Part shown: piece by piece, positions 46,897 to 55,736 of the stretch
How the letters are laid out: every line of letters begins with the position of its first letter
Position numbering within the stretch: the first letter of the stretch is position 1
DNA from: Bordetella ansorpii
Lineage (GTDB): Bacteria; Pseudomonadota; Gammaproteobacteria; Burkholderiales; Burkholderiaceae_B
Direction of reading: 5' to 3'
Length of the DNA: 64,000 bases
NCBI RefSeq assembly: GCF_900078315.1
Contig: NZ_FKBS01000029.1
Location: 1-64,000 of the forward strand
Made by a program: the position numbers and the translations under genes
Notes under the pieces: model-generated
The model's database searches: none
What the model was told of the DNA's origin: nothing
What the model saw: the letters and a program-made list of their open reading frames with translations, nothing else

Positions 46897-47898
46897 TCAT
46901 GCCTGCCTGGCGAGCGTCACCTCGATGCCGTGCAGGTCCAGGGCGCGGATGTGCTCGGTCATGTAGTCGATGAACACGCGCATGCGCGCGGGCAGATGCT
47001 GGCGGCTCAGGAAACACAGGTAATGGCCGCGGTCGTCCGGCGCATGCTGCGGCAGGCAGGACAGCAGCGTCCCCTCGCGCAGAGGCCCGACCGCCTGGTA
47101 GCCGGCGATCTGCGCGATGCCCTGCCCCTGCAGCACCGCCTGCAGCACGAGATCGGCATCGTTGAAGGTCAGCATGGCGGACGGCGCGAACTTGCGCAAC
47201 TGGCCATCCACCTTGAACTCCCACTCATAGACGCGTCCCGAGGACAGACGGAAATTGATGCAACGGTGATCCGCGAGGGCCTCCACGCTGGCCGGCATGC
47301 CATGCCGGGCGGCATACTCGGGCGAGGCGCACAGCATCATCTGCATCGGGATCAGTTTCTTGGCGATGACCTGGCTGTCTTCCATCCGGCCGTTGCGGAA
47401 AGACAGGTCGACGCGGTCGGTGGTGAAGTCGGTCACGCCATCATCGAGCAGGAGATCGACGCTGACGTTGGGATACGCCGCGCAAAAGCCGCGCAGCAGC
47501 GGCGCCACGACCTTGCGGCCGAATCCCACGGTCGCGCAGACGCGCAGTTCCCCCGCCGGGGGCCCCTCGCGCAGCTCGCGGATGTCGTCCAGCGCCTGGA
47601 CGATGCGCTCGACCCCCGGATGGCATTGTTCATAGAACCGCTGTCCCTCCGTGGTCAGGACGGTGCTGCGCGTGGTGCGCACGAACAGGCGCGTGCCCAA
47701 CTGGTCTTCGAGCTTCTGCACGCTGCGGCTGACGGCCGAGCGGCCGATGCCCAACCGGTCGCCCGCCTTGGCGAAGTTGCCTTCGGCGGCGACGGCCATG
47801 AAGGCCATCACGCCGGCGTAGCTGGCGGCAAAGGTATCGGCGAGGGAATCCGGCGGCTGGGCCGGGGCGTGGGGCGAGGCGGAACAGAGAGTCGTCAT
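46897..47898 (-). CDS. LysR family transcriptional regulator
   Basis: 333 residues. After a 28-residue Ala/Pro/Ser tail, the HTH (about 29-88) has VAAEGNFAKAGDRLGIGRS and AVSRSVQKLEDQLGTRLFVR. Effector domain complete. It resembles the LysR subgroup acting on AhpD- or Ohr-like targets only by position. Start at 47898 is the last ATG before the HTH; an apparent extension to 48600 in this frame is not coding. A TGTCACA-N16-CGTC element, an ECF41-type promoter, lies 38-64 bases upstream, so this gene may be ECF41-controlled. Confidence 0.88.
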   Translation of the reverse strand: MTTLCSASPHAPAQPPDSLADTFAASYAGVMAFMAVAAEGNFAKAGDRLGIGRSAVSRSVQKLEDQLGTRLFVRTTRSTVLTTEGQRFYEQCHPGVERIVQALDDIRELREGPPAGELRVCATVGFGRKVVAPLLRGFCAAYPNVSVDLLLDDGVTDFTTDRVDLSFRNGRMEDSQVIAKKLIPMQMMLCASPEYAARHGMPASVEALADHRCINFRLSSGRVYEWEFKVDGQLRKFAPSAMLTFNDADLVLQAVLQGQGIAQIAGYQAVGPLREGTLLSCLPQHAPDDRGHYLCFLSRQHLPARMRVFIDYMTEHIRALDLHGIEVTLARQA

Positions 47899-47935
47899 GG
47901 TGGCGGCACCGTGATGGGTTGATCCTACCCACCAA

Positions 47936-47962
47936 GACGGGCCAGCCTGCCCACTTGTGACA
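47936..47962 (-). promoter_or_regulatory. Candidate ECF41-type promoter before the LysR gene
   Basis: Read on the minus strand: TGTCACA (47956-47962), a 16-base spacer and CGTC (47936-47939). This matches the ECF41 promoter pattern as I recall it from the literature. Transcription would start near 47928, about 30 bases before the LysR start. The ECF41 sigma gene lies 700 bases further upstream. Confidence 0.55.
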
Positions 47963-48044
47963 CCGTCCGTGAAAAAAACACGCGGCGCCTGCGGCTTGCC
48001 GCCCCAGCCGACCAGCCTGGCCGGCGCGGGGCGGCGATGCCCCG

Positions 48045-48500
48045 CTACGGCACGGGAATCAGTGCGGGGGCGCCCTGTTTCTTGAACAGCACGGCCAGGA
48101 ACCTGGCGGGTTCCGTCAGGCTGGCGTTGCGGCCGACGGTATGGACGTCGTCCGGGCCCTCGTAGAACGTCTGCCCGGGCGTCAGCGTCACCTCCTTGCC
48201 GCCCTCGACCTGCATGACGATGCTGCCTTGCAGCACGTAGACGAACGCGGAGGCATCGTGGCGATGGACAGGATCGGCGCCGCCGGGCGGATAGTCGACC
48301 AGAATCATCATGCCCTCCTTGCCCGGGCTGTCCGCCAGGGCCTGCGTCATCAACGCCGTGACGACAGGGTCGGCGGCGCGGGCGGCGGGCGCGGCGTGAT
48401 GCGGCCCAGCCGCGGCGGTGGTGAGGCTGAACGCGAGCAGCGCGGCGGCGGCCAGCGCGGCAGCGGCCGGCGGTGCAACGGACTTCGCAATCTTTGACAT
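48045..48500 (-). CDS. Exported cupin-domain protein
   Basis: 151 residues. A signal peptide (about 1-32, Ala-rich, ending AAAG) is followed by a cupin_2 domain (about 65-140) with VDYPPGGADPVHRHDASAFV (metal-binding HxH and the following residues), VLQGSIVMQVEGGKEVTLTP and GQTFYEGPDDVHTVGRNAS. Such proteins may be metal enzymes or binders in the periplasm. The start at 48500 is the ATG before the signal peptide. It lies between the ECF41 sigma gene and the LysR gene, all on one strand, so it may belong to the same response. Confidence 0.82.
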   Translation of the reverse strand: MSKIAKSVAPPAAAALAAAALLAFSLTTAAAGPHHAAPAARAADPVVTALMTQALADSPGKEGMMILVDYPPGGADPVHRHDASAFVYVLQGSIVMQVEGGKEVTLTPGQTFYEGPDDVHTVGRNASLTEPARFLAVLFKKQGAPALIPVP

Positions 48501-48644
48501 GGACTGTCCTCGGTTGGGGAATGGCAGCCCATCGTAGAAGCGCGGGCCGCGCCGCAGTAGATCCCCGCGAGGGACCATCGTGTTGCCCGCCGCGCACCAA
48601 AGCCCTGCGCCAGGCTCCTTTTAGTGTGAACAGGCCCTAGTGTG

Positions 48645-49517
48645 CTATCCCAGCGCTCGCGCGATCCGGGCGAGCTTGTCGGGATTGCGCTGCACCAGCA
48701 CGCGGGTCAGGCGCCGGCCATCGGTTTCATAGGACTGCACCGATTCGAGTTCGTCCCCGATGAAGCGCAACAGGGTCCATTGGCCGTTCACCTCCACCAC
48801 TTCGGTGCGCATCGTCTCGCGGAAGCGGCGCTTTCCTGCGTAGAACAACTGGGCCAGGCGCTTGCCGCCCACCAGGCTGGCGAAGCTGGCGACCTTGCCT
48901 CCGCCGTCGCCGATCAACTGGGCATCGTCGCTCAGCAAGGCATGCAGGCCATGGAAGTCGCTGCGCTGCATCGCATCGGAGAAGGCCAGCAAGAGACGCC
49001 GCAGCGTGGCGCGCGGCACGGTCTCGCGCGGGGCGCCGTCGCGCAACTGCAGCCTGGCCCGGCGCACCAATTGACGCGTGGCCGCCTCGGTCTTGTCGAG
49101 TATCCGCGCGATATCGGCATACTCCGAATCGAACACGTCACGCATCAGGAAGGCCGCGCGCGCGTCGGGCGACAGGCGTTCCAGCAGGAACAAGAACGCG
49201 ACCGACACGTCGTCGGCCAGCTCGTGGATCTGTTCGGGGGTGGCGGGCGCGGCCATCAGCATGGGTTCGGGCAGCCATACGCCGACATAGGATTCGCGTT
49301 CGGCCTTGGCCGCGCGCAGCCGGTCGATCGCCAGGCGGGTGGTGACCCGCACCAGCCAGGCCTCGGTATTTTCCACTGCGGTCCGGTCGGCGCCGTGCCA
49401 CCGGAGCCAGGCATCCTGCACGACGTCCTCGGCTTCCGCGACCGCGCCCAGCATGCGGTAGGCGATGCCGTACAGGCGCGGACGGTGGCGGTCGAACAGG
49501 TGGACGGAATCGGTCAT
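48645..49517 (-). CDS. ECF41-family RNA polymerase sigma factor with SnoaL-like C-terminal domain
   Basis: 290 residues. Sigma region 2 (about 5-70) has RHRPRLYGIAYRMLGAVAEA and EDVVQDAWLRWHG; region 4 (about 105-160) has FLFLLERLSPDARAAFLMRD and YADIARILDKTEAATRQLVR. The linker carries WLPEP (81-85) and the C-terminal NTF2/SnoaL domain carries DGGGK (204-208), the two marks of ECF41 factors, whose C-terminal domain replaces an anti-sigma factor. It directs RNA polymerase to TGTCACA/CGTC promoters. Nearby AhpD, epimerase and Ohr genes fit its known association. A SigJ-type name is also used for this group. Confidence 0.9.
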   Translation of the reverse strand: MTDSVHLFDRHRPRLYGIAYRMLGAVAEAEDVVQDAWLRWHGADRTAVENTEAWLVRVTTRLAIDRLRAAKAERESYVGVWLPEPMLMAAPATPEQIHELADDVSVAFLFLLERLSPDARAAFLMRDVFDSEYADIARILDKTEAATRQLVRRARLQLRDGAPRETVPRATLRRLLLAFSDAMQRSDFHGLHALLSDDAQLIGDGGGKVASFASLVGGKRLAQLFYAGKRRFRETMRTEVVEVNGQWTLLRFIGDELESVQSYETDGRRLTRVLVQRNPDKLARIARALG

Positions 49518-49608
49518 GGCGCGGTCAGGCCCCGCGGCAAGCGGGGCAGGCTATTTTGCAGCAGAGGGCCGGCCGCAACAAGCGGCCAGCATACCTGCCG
49601 GGCTGGGG

Positions 49609-50610
49609 CTAGAGGACGATCCGGCCAGCGGACAGCGAAGGCAGATCCGCATGTCCCTGCATCTGCCTGAGATCCCGTTCGATCATCGTGCTCAGGTGGC
49701 TGATCGGCACATCGTTGGCGCCCCCTTCGAACGGATTCTCCGTGCTCTCGCCCACCTGCTCCAGCGCGGTGTAGATCCAGGAGACGATCACGCTGAAGGG
49801 CACCGCCAGCCACACCATGTGACCCTGCATGACGCCCGGCAGGCTCTGCCCGACCTGGTCGAACTGCGCCGTCAGGCCGAAGGGCAGCACCACGCAGAAG
49901 GACCGCACGAAAAGCGTGTTGATGATGGCGTACTGGCGTGGATACGGAAAATTCTTGATGCGCTCGGCCTGCCCCTGCAGATCCGATAATTCGCGCAGGC
50001 GGCCATTGCAGTCCGCGTATTCCGCGACCGTGATGACGCCCGCATCCAGCAGTTGCCGCACGGCCAGCCCCTGCGCGGCCAGCAATTGCGCGGCCTTGTC
50101 GTCGGCCCGCATCAGCGCATCCACCGCCTGGGACGGCAGATAGCGGCGCAACGCGTCCGGCAGCGGCTCGCACTGCTCCGGAATCACATAGTGTCTGCGG
50201 TATTCGGCATTGATGGGCTTGCCCAGCGTTTCCCAGGCGCGCGGCTCGCGCAATTGATAGCGCAAGGCCGTCAGCCAGGCCAGATGGCGCCGTATCAATG
50301 CGTCGGTCTGCGCGGCATCGCGGGCGCAGGCATGGCTGAGCACGCCCCAATAGCGGCTCGTACTGACGATGCCCATCCAGATCCGCTGCGCGTCCGCGGT
50401 GCGGGCGTAGGTCTGCGCATTCTTGAACCCCACGACGAAAGTCGTGGCCGTGCCCAGCAGCGTCACCACCGACAGCGGCAACGTGAACCATCGGACGCCC
50501 GCCACCTGGTGCAGCAGCACCGGCACCAGCCCCAACCCCAGCAGTGCATAGATGCTTCTGCGGCTCCATACGACGAATTCGCACAAGCGATAAGACTTGC
50601 CCAGATGCAT
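49609..50610 (-). CDS. Bestrophin family channel protein
   Basis: 333 residues. The bestrophin/UPF0187 pattern is clear: [55 protein letters not shown], and the C-terminal [18 protein letters not shown] followed by [19 protein letters not shown]. Four transmembrane helices per monomer, with a pentameric anion or cation channel expected in the inner membrane. The start at 50610 has AGGAG six bases upstream; a longer frame (to 50793) lacks support. It is transcribed alone and divergent from the hydrolase gene. Confidence 0.9.
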   Translation of the reverse strand: MHLGKSYRLCEFVVWSRRSIYALLGLGLVPVLLHQVAGVRWFTLPLSVVTLLGTATTFVVGFKNAQTYARTADAQRIWMGIVSTSRYWGVLSHACARDAAQTDALIRRHLAWLTALRYQLREPRAWETLGKPINAEYRRHYVIPEQCEPLPDALRRYLPSQAVDALMRADDKAAQLLAAQGLAVRQLLDAGVITVAEYADCNGRLRELSDLQGQAERIKNFPYPRQYAIINTLFVRSFCVVLPFGLTAQFDQVGQSLPGVMQGHMVWLAVPFSVIVSWIYTALEQVGESTENPFEGGANDVPISHLSTMIERDLRQMQGHADLPSLSAGRIVL

Positions 50611-50881
50611 GTGCCGCTCCTGTTTCACCGGGACGCGCGATCGGCCGCGCGTGACGACGGATGCTAAAGAAACGGCGCCCGCGGCGGTAGCGGCCGGAAA
50701 GGACGCGCGGCGTTGCCTTGGCGGCAACAATCCGCGCGCCCGCCCGGCCGCGGAATGTCCCGGGAGAACAGGCGCCATTGGTGCAAACCGCACAACAGCA
50801 TGCTTCGCTTCGCACGCCTACCGCGCCTGGCGGGCCGAACCTAGGATGGCGCCACTGTCCACCCCTTCCCAGGAATCCCTC

Positions 50882-51844
50882 ATGAACGACCTACACAACC
50901 CGGTCCGGCGCGGCCTCATCGCCGGCAGCGCCGCCCTGGCGGCCAGCACGCTCGCGATGCGCGCCGACGCCGCTCCGCCGCATCCGGCCAAAGCCGGCCG
51001 GCGCGGCGCCATCACCGGCGATACCCTCACCACCCGCGATGGCGCGCAGATCTATTTCAAGGACTGGGGCGAAGGCCCGGCCGTCACGTTCTCGCACGGC
51101 TGGCCGCTGAACGCGGATGCCTGGGACGGCCAGATGCAGTTCCTGGTCAACAACGGCTTTCGCGTGATCGCGCACGACCGCCGAGGCCATGGCCGCTCGT
51201 CGCAGCCGTCGTCGGGCAATCACATGGACGGCTATGCCGATGACCTGGCGCAACTGATCGAGGCGCTCGACCTGAAGCAGATCACGATGGTCGGCCACTC
51301 CACGGGCGGCGGCGAAGTCGCGCGCTACATCGGCCGCCATGGCAACACGCGCGTCGCCCGGGCGGTGCTGATCGGCGCCGTGACGCCCGTGATGCTGAAG
51401 TCGGGCGCCAATCCCGAGGGCCTGCCCATCGACGTGTTCGACGGCATCCGGGCAGGCCTGGCCGGCAACCGCTCGCAGTTCTACCGGGAATTCGCCGTGC
51501 CCTTCTATGGCGCCAACCGCGCCGGCGCCCAGGTGCCGCAGGGCACGCTGGACCAGTTCTGGCTGTGGGGCATGCAAAGCGGCCAGAAGAATGCCTACGA
51601 ATGCATCAAGGCGTTCTCAGAGACGGATTTCACCGAAGACCTGAAGAAGATCACCGTGCCCACGCTCTTCATGCACGGCGAGGACGACCAGATCGTGCCG
51701 CTGCATACCTCCGCGATGAAGGCCGCGCGGCTGGTGAAGAACGCCCAAGAACGTTATTACCCCGGCGCCCCCCACGGCCTGACGGCCACCATGCAGGACC
51801 GCATCAACGCCGACCTGCTGGCCTTCATCCGCACCTCGGCCTGA
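50882..51844 (+). CDS. Tat-exported alpha/beta hydrolase (chloroperoxidase-like)
   Basis: 320 residues. The N-terminus has a twin-arginine pattern, [16 protein letters not shown] (residues 8-23), ending ADA, so export is likely by Tat. The hydrolase has [11 protein letters not shown] (oxyanion loop, 71-81), DRRGHGRSS and the nucleophile Ser140 in GHSTGGGE, with Asp in HGEDDQIVP and His in GAPHGL. This is the cofactor-free haloperoxidase/esterase group. It starts at 50882 with GGAATCCCTC just before. It is followed at 37 bases by an MBL-fold enzyme, suggesting a joint degradation step. Confidence 0.88.
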   Translation: MNDLHNPVRRGLIAGSAALAASTLAMRADAAPPHPAKAGRRGAITGDTLTTRDGAQIYFKDWGEGPAVTFSHGWPLNADAWDGQMQFLVNNGFRVIAHDRRGHGRSSQPSSGNHMDGYADDLAQLIEALDLKQITMVGHSTGGGEVARYIGRHGNTRVARAVLIGAVTPVMLKSGANPEGLPIDVFDGIRAGLAGNRSQFYREFAVPFYGANRAGAQVPQGTLDQFWLWGMQSGQKNAYECIKAFSETDFTEDLKKITVPTLFMHGEDDQIVPLHTSAMKAARLVKNAQERYYPGAPHGLTATMQDRINADLLAFIRTSA

Positions 51845-51881
51845 CATCCGTCCGGCCTCTCACCTCTCTGGAGCTATCACC

Positions 51882-52799
51882 ATGCTTACCGCAACCCGAC
51901 CGCCGGCCGCCCCCGCCGCCGCCCCCACGGACCTGGTCCCCTCCCGCTATGCCGTGAAGATCGGCGAGATCGAGGCGCTGGTGGTCAGCGACGGCGTGCT
52001 GCCGTTGCCGACCTCCACCATGGCCACCAACGCCGACCCCGCCGACCTGGCGCAATGGCTGGATCACATGTTCATGCCGCCGGACGCATTCGACTGGCCG
52101 CTGAATGTCATGGTCGCCCGCAGCGGCGACCAGACCATCCTGATCGACGCCGGCCTGGGCGGGCAATTCCCCGGTTTCCCGCGCGCCGGGCAGTTTCCCC
52201 AGCGCCTCGAAGCCGCCGGCATCCCGCTCGAATCCGTGACCGACGTGATCATCACGCACATGCACATGGACCACGTAGGCGGACTGCTGGTCGAAGGCGT
52301 CAGGCAGCGCCTGCGGGCCGACGTGCGCATCCACGTCAGCGCCACCGAAGTGGCCTTCTGGACGTCGCCCGACTTCACCCACACCGTCATGCCCAAGCCG
52401 GTGCCCGCCGTGCTGCGGACCACTGCCGCCAGCTTCTACGAGACGTACCGCGACCGCCTCTGCATTTTCGACGACCGGCAGGAAGTCGCCCCGGGCGTCA
52501 CGGCCCGCCTCACCGGCGGCCATACGCCCGGCCACTGCGTGGTGGATCTGGTCTCGGGCGGCGAACGCCTGACGTTCGCCGGCGACGCCGTGTTTCCGGT
52601 CGGCTTCGACCATCCGGGCTGGCACAACGGCTTCGAGCACGATCCGGAAGTGTCGGCGCGCGTACGCATCGACCTGTTCAATGAACTCGCGCAGAACCGC
52701 GGCCTGCTGGTGGCGGCCCACCTGCCCTTCCCGTCCGTCGGCCGCGTGGCCGTGGAGGGCGACGCGTACCGCTGGGTGCCGGTCATCTGGGATTACTGA
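51882..52799 (+). CDS. MBL-fold metallohydrolase
   Basis: 305 residues. Metal motif HMHMDH (His126, His128, Asp130, His131) with TGGHTPGHCV (further His) and FAGDAVFP (bridging Asp) is intact. LIDAGLGGQFPGFPRAG before it is typical of lactonase-type members such as AHL lactonases. No signal peptide is seen. It is transcribed with the Tat-exported hydrolase. The likely reaction is hydrolysis of a lactone or thioester, but the substrate is unknown. Confidence 0.88.
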   Translation: MLTATRPPAAPAAAPTDLVPSRYAVKIGEIEALVVSDGVLPLPTSTMATNADPADLAQWLDHMFMPPDAFDWPLNVMVARSGDQTILIDAGLGGQFPGFPRAGQFPQRLEAAGIPLESVTDVIITHMHMDHVGGLLVEGVRQRLRADVRIHVSATEVAFWTSPDFTHTVMPKPVPAVLRTTAASFYETYRDRLCIFDDRQEVAPGVTARLTGGHTPGHCVVDLVSGGERLTFAGDAVFPVGFDHPGWHNGFEHDPEVSARVRIDLFNELAQNRGLLVAAHLPFPSVGRVAVEGDAYRWVPVIWDY

Positions 52800-52921
52800 C
52801 CTTCTGCCGCGAAGGCAGGCGCGCGCGGCTTTCCTGGGCGGACTCCGCGTGCTAAGTTAGCCCCCGTTCGCGCCCTGGACGCAGTGCGCGAACCAAGCTA
52901 TCCATCCATTTCTTATCCACC

Positions 52922-53449
52922 ATGCAAACGAACCCGGATCGTCTCTTGAATCGCGCAGGGAAGGCATGGAAGGCCAGCCTGTCCGTGCTGGCGTTGAGCA
53001 TCGCCGTAGCCTGCTTCTCCACCGCCTCGGCAGCCCAGGACCAGACATCCGCCAGCACGTCGACCTTGCAACCGGTTCAGAAAACCGAGATCAAGGACCA
53101 GACCGCCTATGAGCGCCTGCTGCACAACAGCGGCATCAGCCTGCAGTGGCTCTGGGCCGACACGCGTGGCCAGTTGAAGGCCGTGGATGAAAAAGACGTG
53201 ATTCGCCTGGAAGGCGGCCAGAGCAATCAATCCGGCAAGCTCGAACTCAAGGGCGAGGTGGTGTCGATCTCGGCCGACCGTTTCACCTTTCGCGGCACCA
53301 TCCTGATCCTGGATGCGCCGGACAAGGGCCGCCGTTGCGAGCGCACCGGCGACTACGAATTCCGCGCCACCGGCAAGCGCAAGTACTGGCGGCTTCAGCA
53401 GATGGAAGTGTGCGGCGGACTGACCGACTACGTCGACATCTACTACTGA
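52922..53449 (+). CDS. Exported protein of unknown function
   Basis: 175 residues, not recognised. Signal peptide (about 1-38, WKASLSVLALSIAVACFST then ASAA). The mature part is beta-rich, with RLEGGQSNQSGKLELKGEVV, ISADRFTFRGTILILDAP and two Cys (CERTGDYEF and EVCGG), able to form a disulfide. Probably periplasmic. The 122-base gap to the MBL gene contains CTAAGTTAGC and little else. Base use fits the window. Confidence 0.65.
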   Translation: MQTNPDRLLNRAGKAWKASLSVLALSIAVACFSTASAAQDQTSASTSTLQPVQKTEIKDQTAYERLLHNSGISLQWLWADTRGQLKAVDEKDVIRLEGGQSNQSGKLELKGEVVSISADRFTFRGTILILDAPDKGRRCERTGDYEFRATGKRKYWRLQQMEVCGGLTDYVDIYY

Positions 53450-53544
53450 CCGCGCCGGCCGACTGTCACAGCAGGATCTGTTTGTACGCCACGGATCCTG
53501 TCCGCGATGTCTCCGGCACTCAGGTCTTCGTGGGACAGTGAACA

Positions 53545-53961
53545 CTACCGCTGTTGAACCCCTGGGCTGGCGCCTTCTGCGATGCGGTCGACGAAGTGGA
53601 CCGCCATGGCGCTATCGCCGTTTCTCTCGATAACAACGTCGGGATCCTTCGCCCCGCCCAGCGCATTGATGCGGGCCTCAGCGGACCGTCCATAGGTAAC
53701 CCTGAAAATGGCGAACACCCACAAGATCAATATCGATCCAGGCTGGGCCAACACTTCAAGCACGTTCGGAACGTTCCAGACGAATTTGGAATCCGGCCTG
53801 CGTCCCCAGGTCAGCCCCAGCGCCACGACGCCTCGGCGGACCTGGGCAACCGTGGCGTCGTAGTCGACGATGTTCTCAAGGTAGAACGACTTGCGCTGGC
53901 CGACCAGGCGCTCCAGTTCGCCCTCGCCCATGCGGTTCATGAAGTACGTCAGGCCATCCAT
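53545..53961 (-). CDS. Protein of unknown function
   Basis: 138 residues, not recognised. It begins MDGLTYFMNRMGEGELERLV and has KSFYLENIVDYDATVAQVRR, then one hydrophobic stretch PGSILILWVFAIFRVTYG (about 84-101), then a short acidic tail. The frame is open for another 89 codons upstream, through the end of the VOC gene, but those codons look like a shadow of that gene in another frame. A genuine small protein or a gene remnant are both possible. Confidence 0.4.
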   Translation of the reverse strand: MDGLTYFMNRMGEGELERLVGQRKSFYLENIVDYDATVAQVRRGVVALGLTWGRRPDSKFVWNVPNVLEVLAQPGSILILWVFAIFRVTYGRSAEARINALGGAKDPDVVIERNGDSAMAVHFVDRIAEGASPGVQQR

Positions 53962-54068
53962 TGATGGGGGGTCTCTCACGTCGGCAATTACGTTCGCATC
54001 CTTGGCGGACTGCCATCCTCCACAGGGCGCTCCCCGGTTCCGGCAGGCCGGAATTCTCCAACGCCCAT

Positions 54069-54548
54069 CTATCCCCGGACAGCCGCCTCGATCTTCGCGA
54101 CATCGATCTTCATCATGGTCATCATCGCCTCGAATGCCCGCTTGGCGGCGGCCCGGTCCGGACTGGTGTACGCATCCGTCAGCACGCGCGGGGTGATCTG
54201 CCACGACAGGCCCCACTTGTCCTTGCACCAGCCGCAGGCATTGGCCTGGCCGCCGTTGCCGATGATGGCGTTCCAGTACCGATCCGTTTCTTCCTGGTCA
54301 TCGGTGGCCACCTGGAAGGAAAACGCTTCGCTGTGCTTGAACGCCGGGCCGCCGTTCAGGCCCAGGCACGGTACGCCCAGAACCGTGAACTCGACGGTGA
54401 TGATGTCGCCTTCCTGGCCGGAAGGATAATCGCCCGGCGCGCGATGGACGGCCTGGACCGCGCTGTCGGGAAACGTCCTGGCGTAGAACGTAGCGGCGTC
54501 CAGCGCGTCGCCGTTGAACCAGAGGCAAACCGTATTCTTGCTGACCAT
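54069..54548 (-). CDS. VOC family (PhnB/3-demethylubiquinone-methyltransferase-like) protein
   Basis: 159 residues. The start MVSKNTVCLWFNGDALDAAT with FYARTFPDSAVQAVHRAPGD is the PhnB-type glyoxalase/VOC pattern, continuing FTVLGVPCLGLNGGPAFKHS, CGWCKDKWGLSWQITPRVL and FEAMMTMMKIDVAKIEAA. The enzyme activity of this group is undefined. AGGAG six bases before the ATG at 54548 fixes the start; a longer frame to 54695 is rejected. It is divergent from the Bug receptor gene. Confidence 0.85.
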   Translation of the reverse strand: MVSKNTVCLWFNGDALDAATFYARTFPDSAVQAVHRAPGDYPSGQEGDIITVEFTVLGVPCLGLNGGPAFKHSEAFSFQVATDDQEETDRYWNAIIGNGGQANACGWCKDKWGLSWQITPRVLTDAYTSPDRAAAKRAFEAMMTMMKIDVAKIEAAVRG

Positions 54549-54699
54549 GCCGATCTCCTGGTGGATTGATTCGATGGACTGAAAAATCTGCGACTGGCTT
54601 TGTGTCGTGACTATCCACCTATCGTAAGGGCGGATGGCGCCGCGTCCAATCCCACCCTCGGCCCGCTTCAGGGTTTTCCCGCTTTGATGACTCATGGTG

Positions 54700-54726
54700 T
54701 TCTATAGGACACTTTGTGTCATAGAA
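54700..54726. promoter_or_regulatory. Imperfect palindrome in the VOC/Bug divergent region
   Basis: GACAC-TTT-GTGTC at 54708-54720 is a perfect five-base dyad; flanking TTCTAT (54700-54705) and ATAGAA (54721-54726) extend it with a two-base (AG) offset. Located 40 bases before the Bug start, it is a likely operator for an unidentified regulator. Confidence 0.42.
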
Positions 54727-54765
54727 TGGCGACAGGCGCCGTTCAAGAACCCAAAAGGGGAAATC

Positions 54766-55731
54766 ATGTTCAGGAAATCAGCAGCGGCATTCGGCTTGGC
54801 GGCGGCATTGGCGGCGACGGGCGCGCAGGCCGCGTTTCCGGAGAAACCGATCCGCCTGATCGTGCCGTTCGGCGCGGGCGGCATCACGGACATCGTGGCG
54901 CGCCACGTGGGCCAGGCCTGGTCGCAGTCGCTGGGCGGCAACGTCATCGTCGAGAACCGGCCCGGCGCGGGCGGTGTGATCGCGGCGCAGGCCGGCGCCA
55001 CCGCCGCGCCCGACGGCTACACCGTGTTCATGGGCACGGTGGGCACGCAGGTGGTCAATCCGCTGATCATGCCCAAGCTCAGCTACGACCCGCAGCGCGC
55101 CTTCCGCCCGATCGGGCTGGTGTCGGCGGCGCCCTACGTGCTGGCGGCGCGGTCCTCGCTGGGCATCAAGACCTATGCGCAACTGGTGGACTACGCAAAA
55201 GCCAATCCCGGCAAACTGAACTTCGGCTCGGCCGGCAATGCCAGTTCGCCGCACCTGGGCCTGGAATTGCTGAAGCTGCGCGAGTCGCTGGACATCCTGC
55301 ACATCCCCTTCAAGAGCGGCGGCGAGGCCGTGAACGCCGCCGTGGGCGGCCAGGTGGACCTGGTGATGGACGCCGTGCCCGTGGTGATGCCGCACGTGCA
55401 AAGCGGCAAGCTCGATGCGCTGATGCTGGCATCCAGCACCCCGGTGCAGGGCGCCGAGCAGGTGCCCACCACGCAACAGTTGGGCAAGCCCGACCTGAAC
55501 ATCGCCTCGTGGGCCGCGTTCTACGTGCCCGCCGGCACGCCGGATGCGGTGGTGGCCAGGCTGAACGAGGCCCTGAAGCAGGCCCTGTCCTCGGGCGAAC
55601 TGCGCAGCCGCGTCGCCGCCCAAGGCATCCAGCTGTATTCCGGCGAACTGGCCGAACACGACGCCTTCCTGGCCAGCGAGCGCAAGCGCTGGGTCGAGAT
55701 CGTCAAGCGCGCCAACATCACCCTGAACTGA
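54766..55731 (+). CDS. Bug/TctC family periplasmic solute receptor
   Basis: 321 residues, signal peptide (about 1-23, ending GAQA). Family pattern: FPEKPIRLIVPFGAGGITDI, VIVENRPGAGGVIAAQAGA, TAAPDGYTVFMGTVGTQVVN, LNFGSAGNASSPHLGLELL, and VDLVMDAVPVVMPHVQSGKL. The start at 54766 has AAGGGG seven bases upstream; 54694 would place the signal peptide internally. It is followed at five bases by GST and 23 bases later by an aldolase gene, so it delivers or senses a carboxylate used by those enzymes. Confidence 0.9.
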   Translation: MFRKSAAAFGLAAALAATGAQAAFPEKPIRLIVPFGAGGITDIVARHVGQAWSQSLGGNVIVENRPGAGGVIAAQAGATAAPDGYTVFMGTVGTQVVNPLIMPKLSYDPQRAFRPIGLVSAAPYVLAARSSLGIKTYAQLVDYAKANPGKLNFGSAGNASSPHLGLELLKLRESLDILHIPFKSGGEAVNAAVGGQVDLVMDAVPVVMPHVQSGKLDALMLASSTPVQGAEQVPTTQQLGKPDLNIASWAAFYVPAGTPDAVVARLNEALKQALSSGELRSRVAAQGIQLYSGELAEHDAFLASERKRWVEIVKRANITLN

Positions 55732-55736
55732 GCACC

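Noticed and set aside
47899-48600. Upstream extension of the LysR gene at 46897-47898
   Set aside because: The extended part is Arg/Ala/Pro-rich, lies in the antisense/intergenic stretch over the cupin gene, and contains the ECF41-type promoter. The LysR HTH starts only 29 codons after 47898.
53464-53490. Second TGTCACA with N16 and CGCC on the plus strand
   Set aside because: The -10 element has one mismatch (CGCC) and there is no plus-strand gene downstream, so it is probably chance.
54714-55736. Upstream part of a 557-codon frame ending in GST
   Set aside because: It is a shadow of the Bug gene in another frame; GST starts at 55737 directly after the Bug stop.
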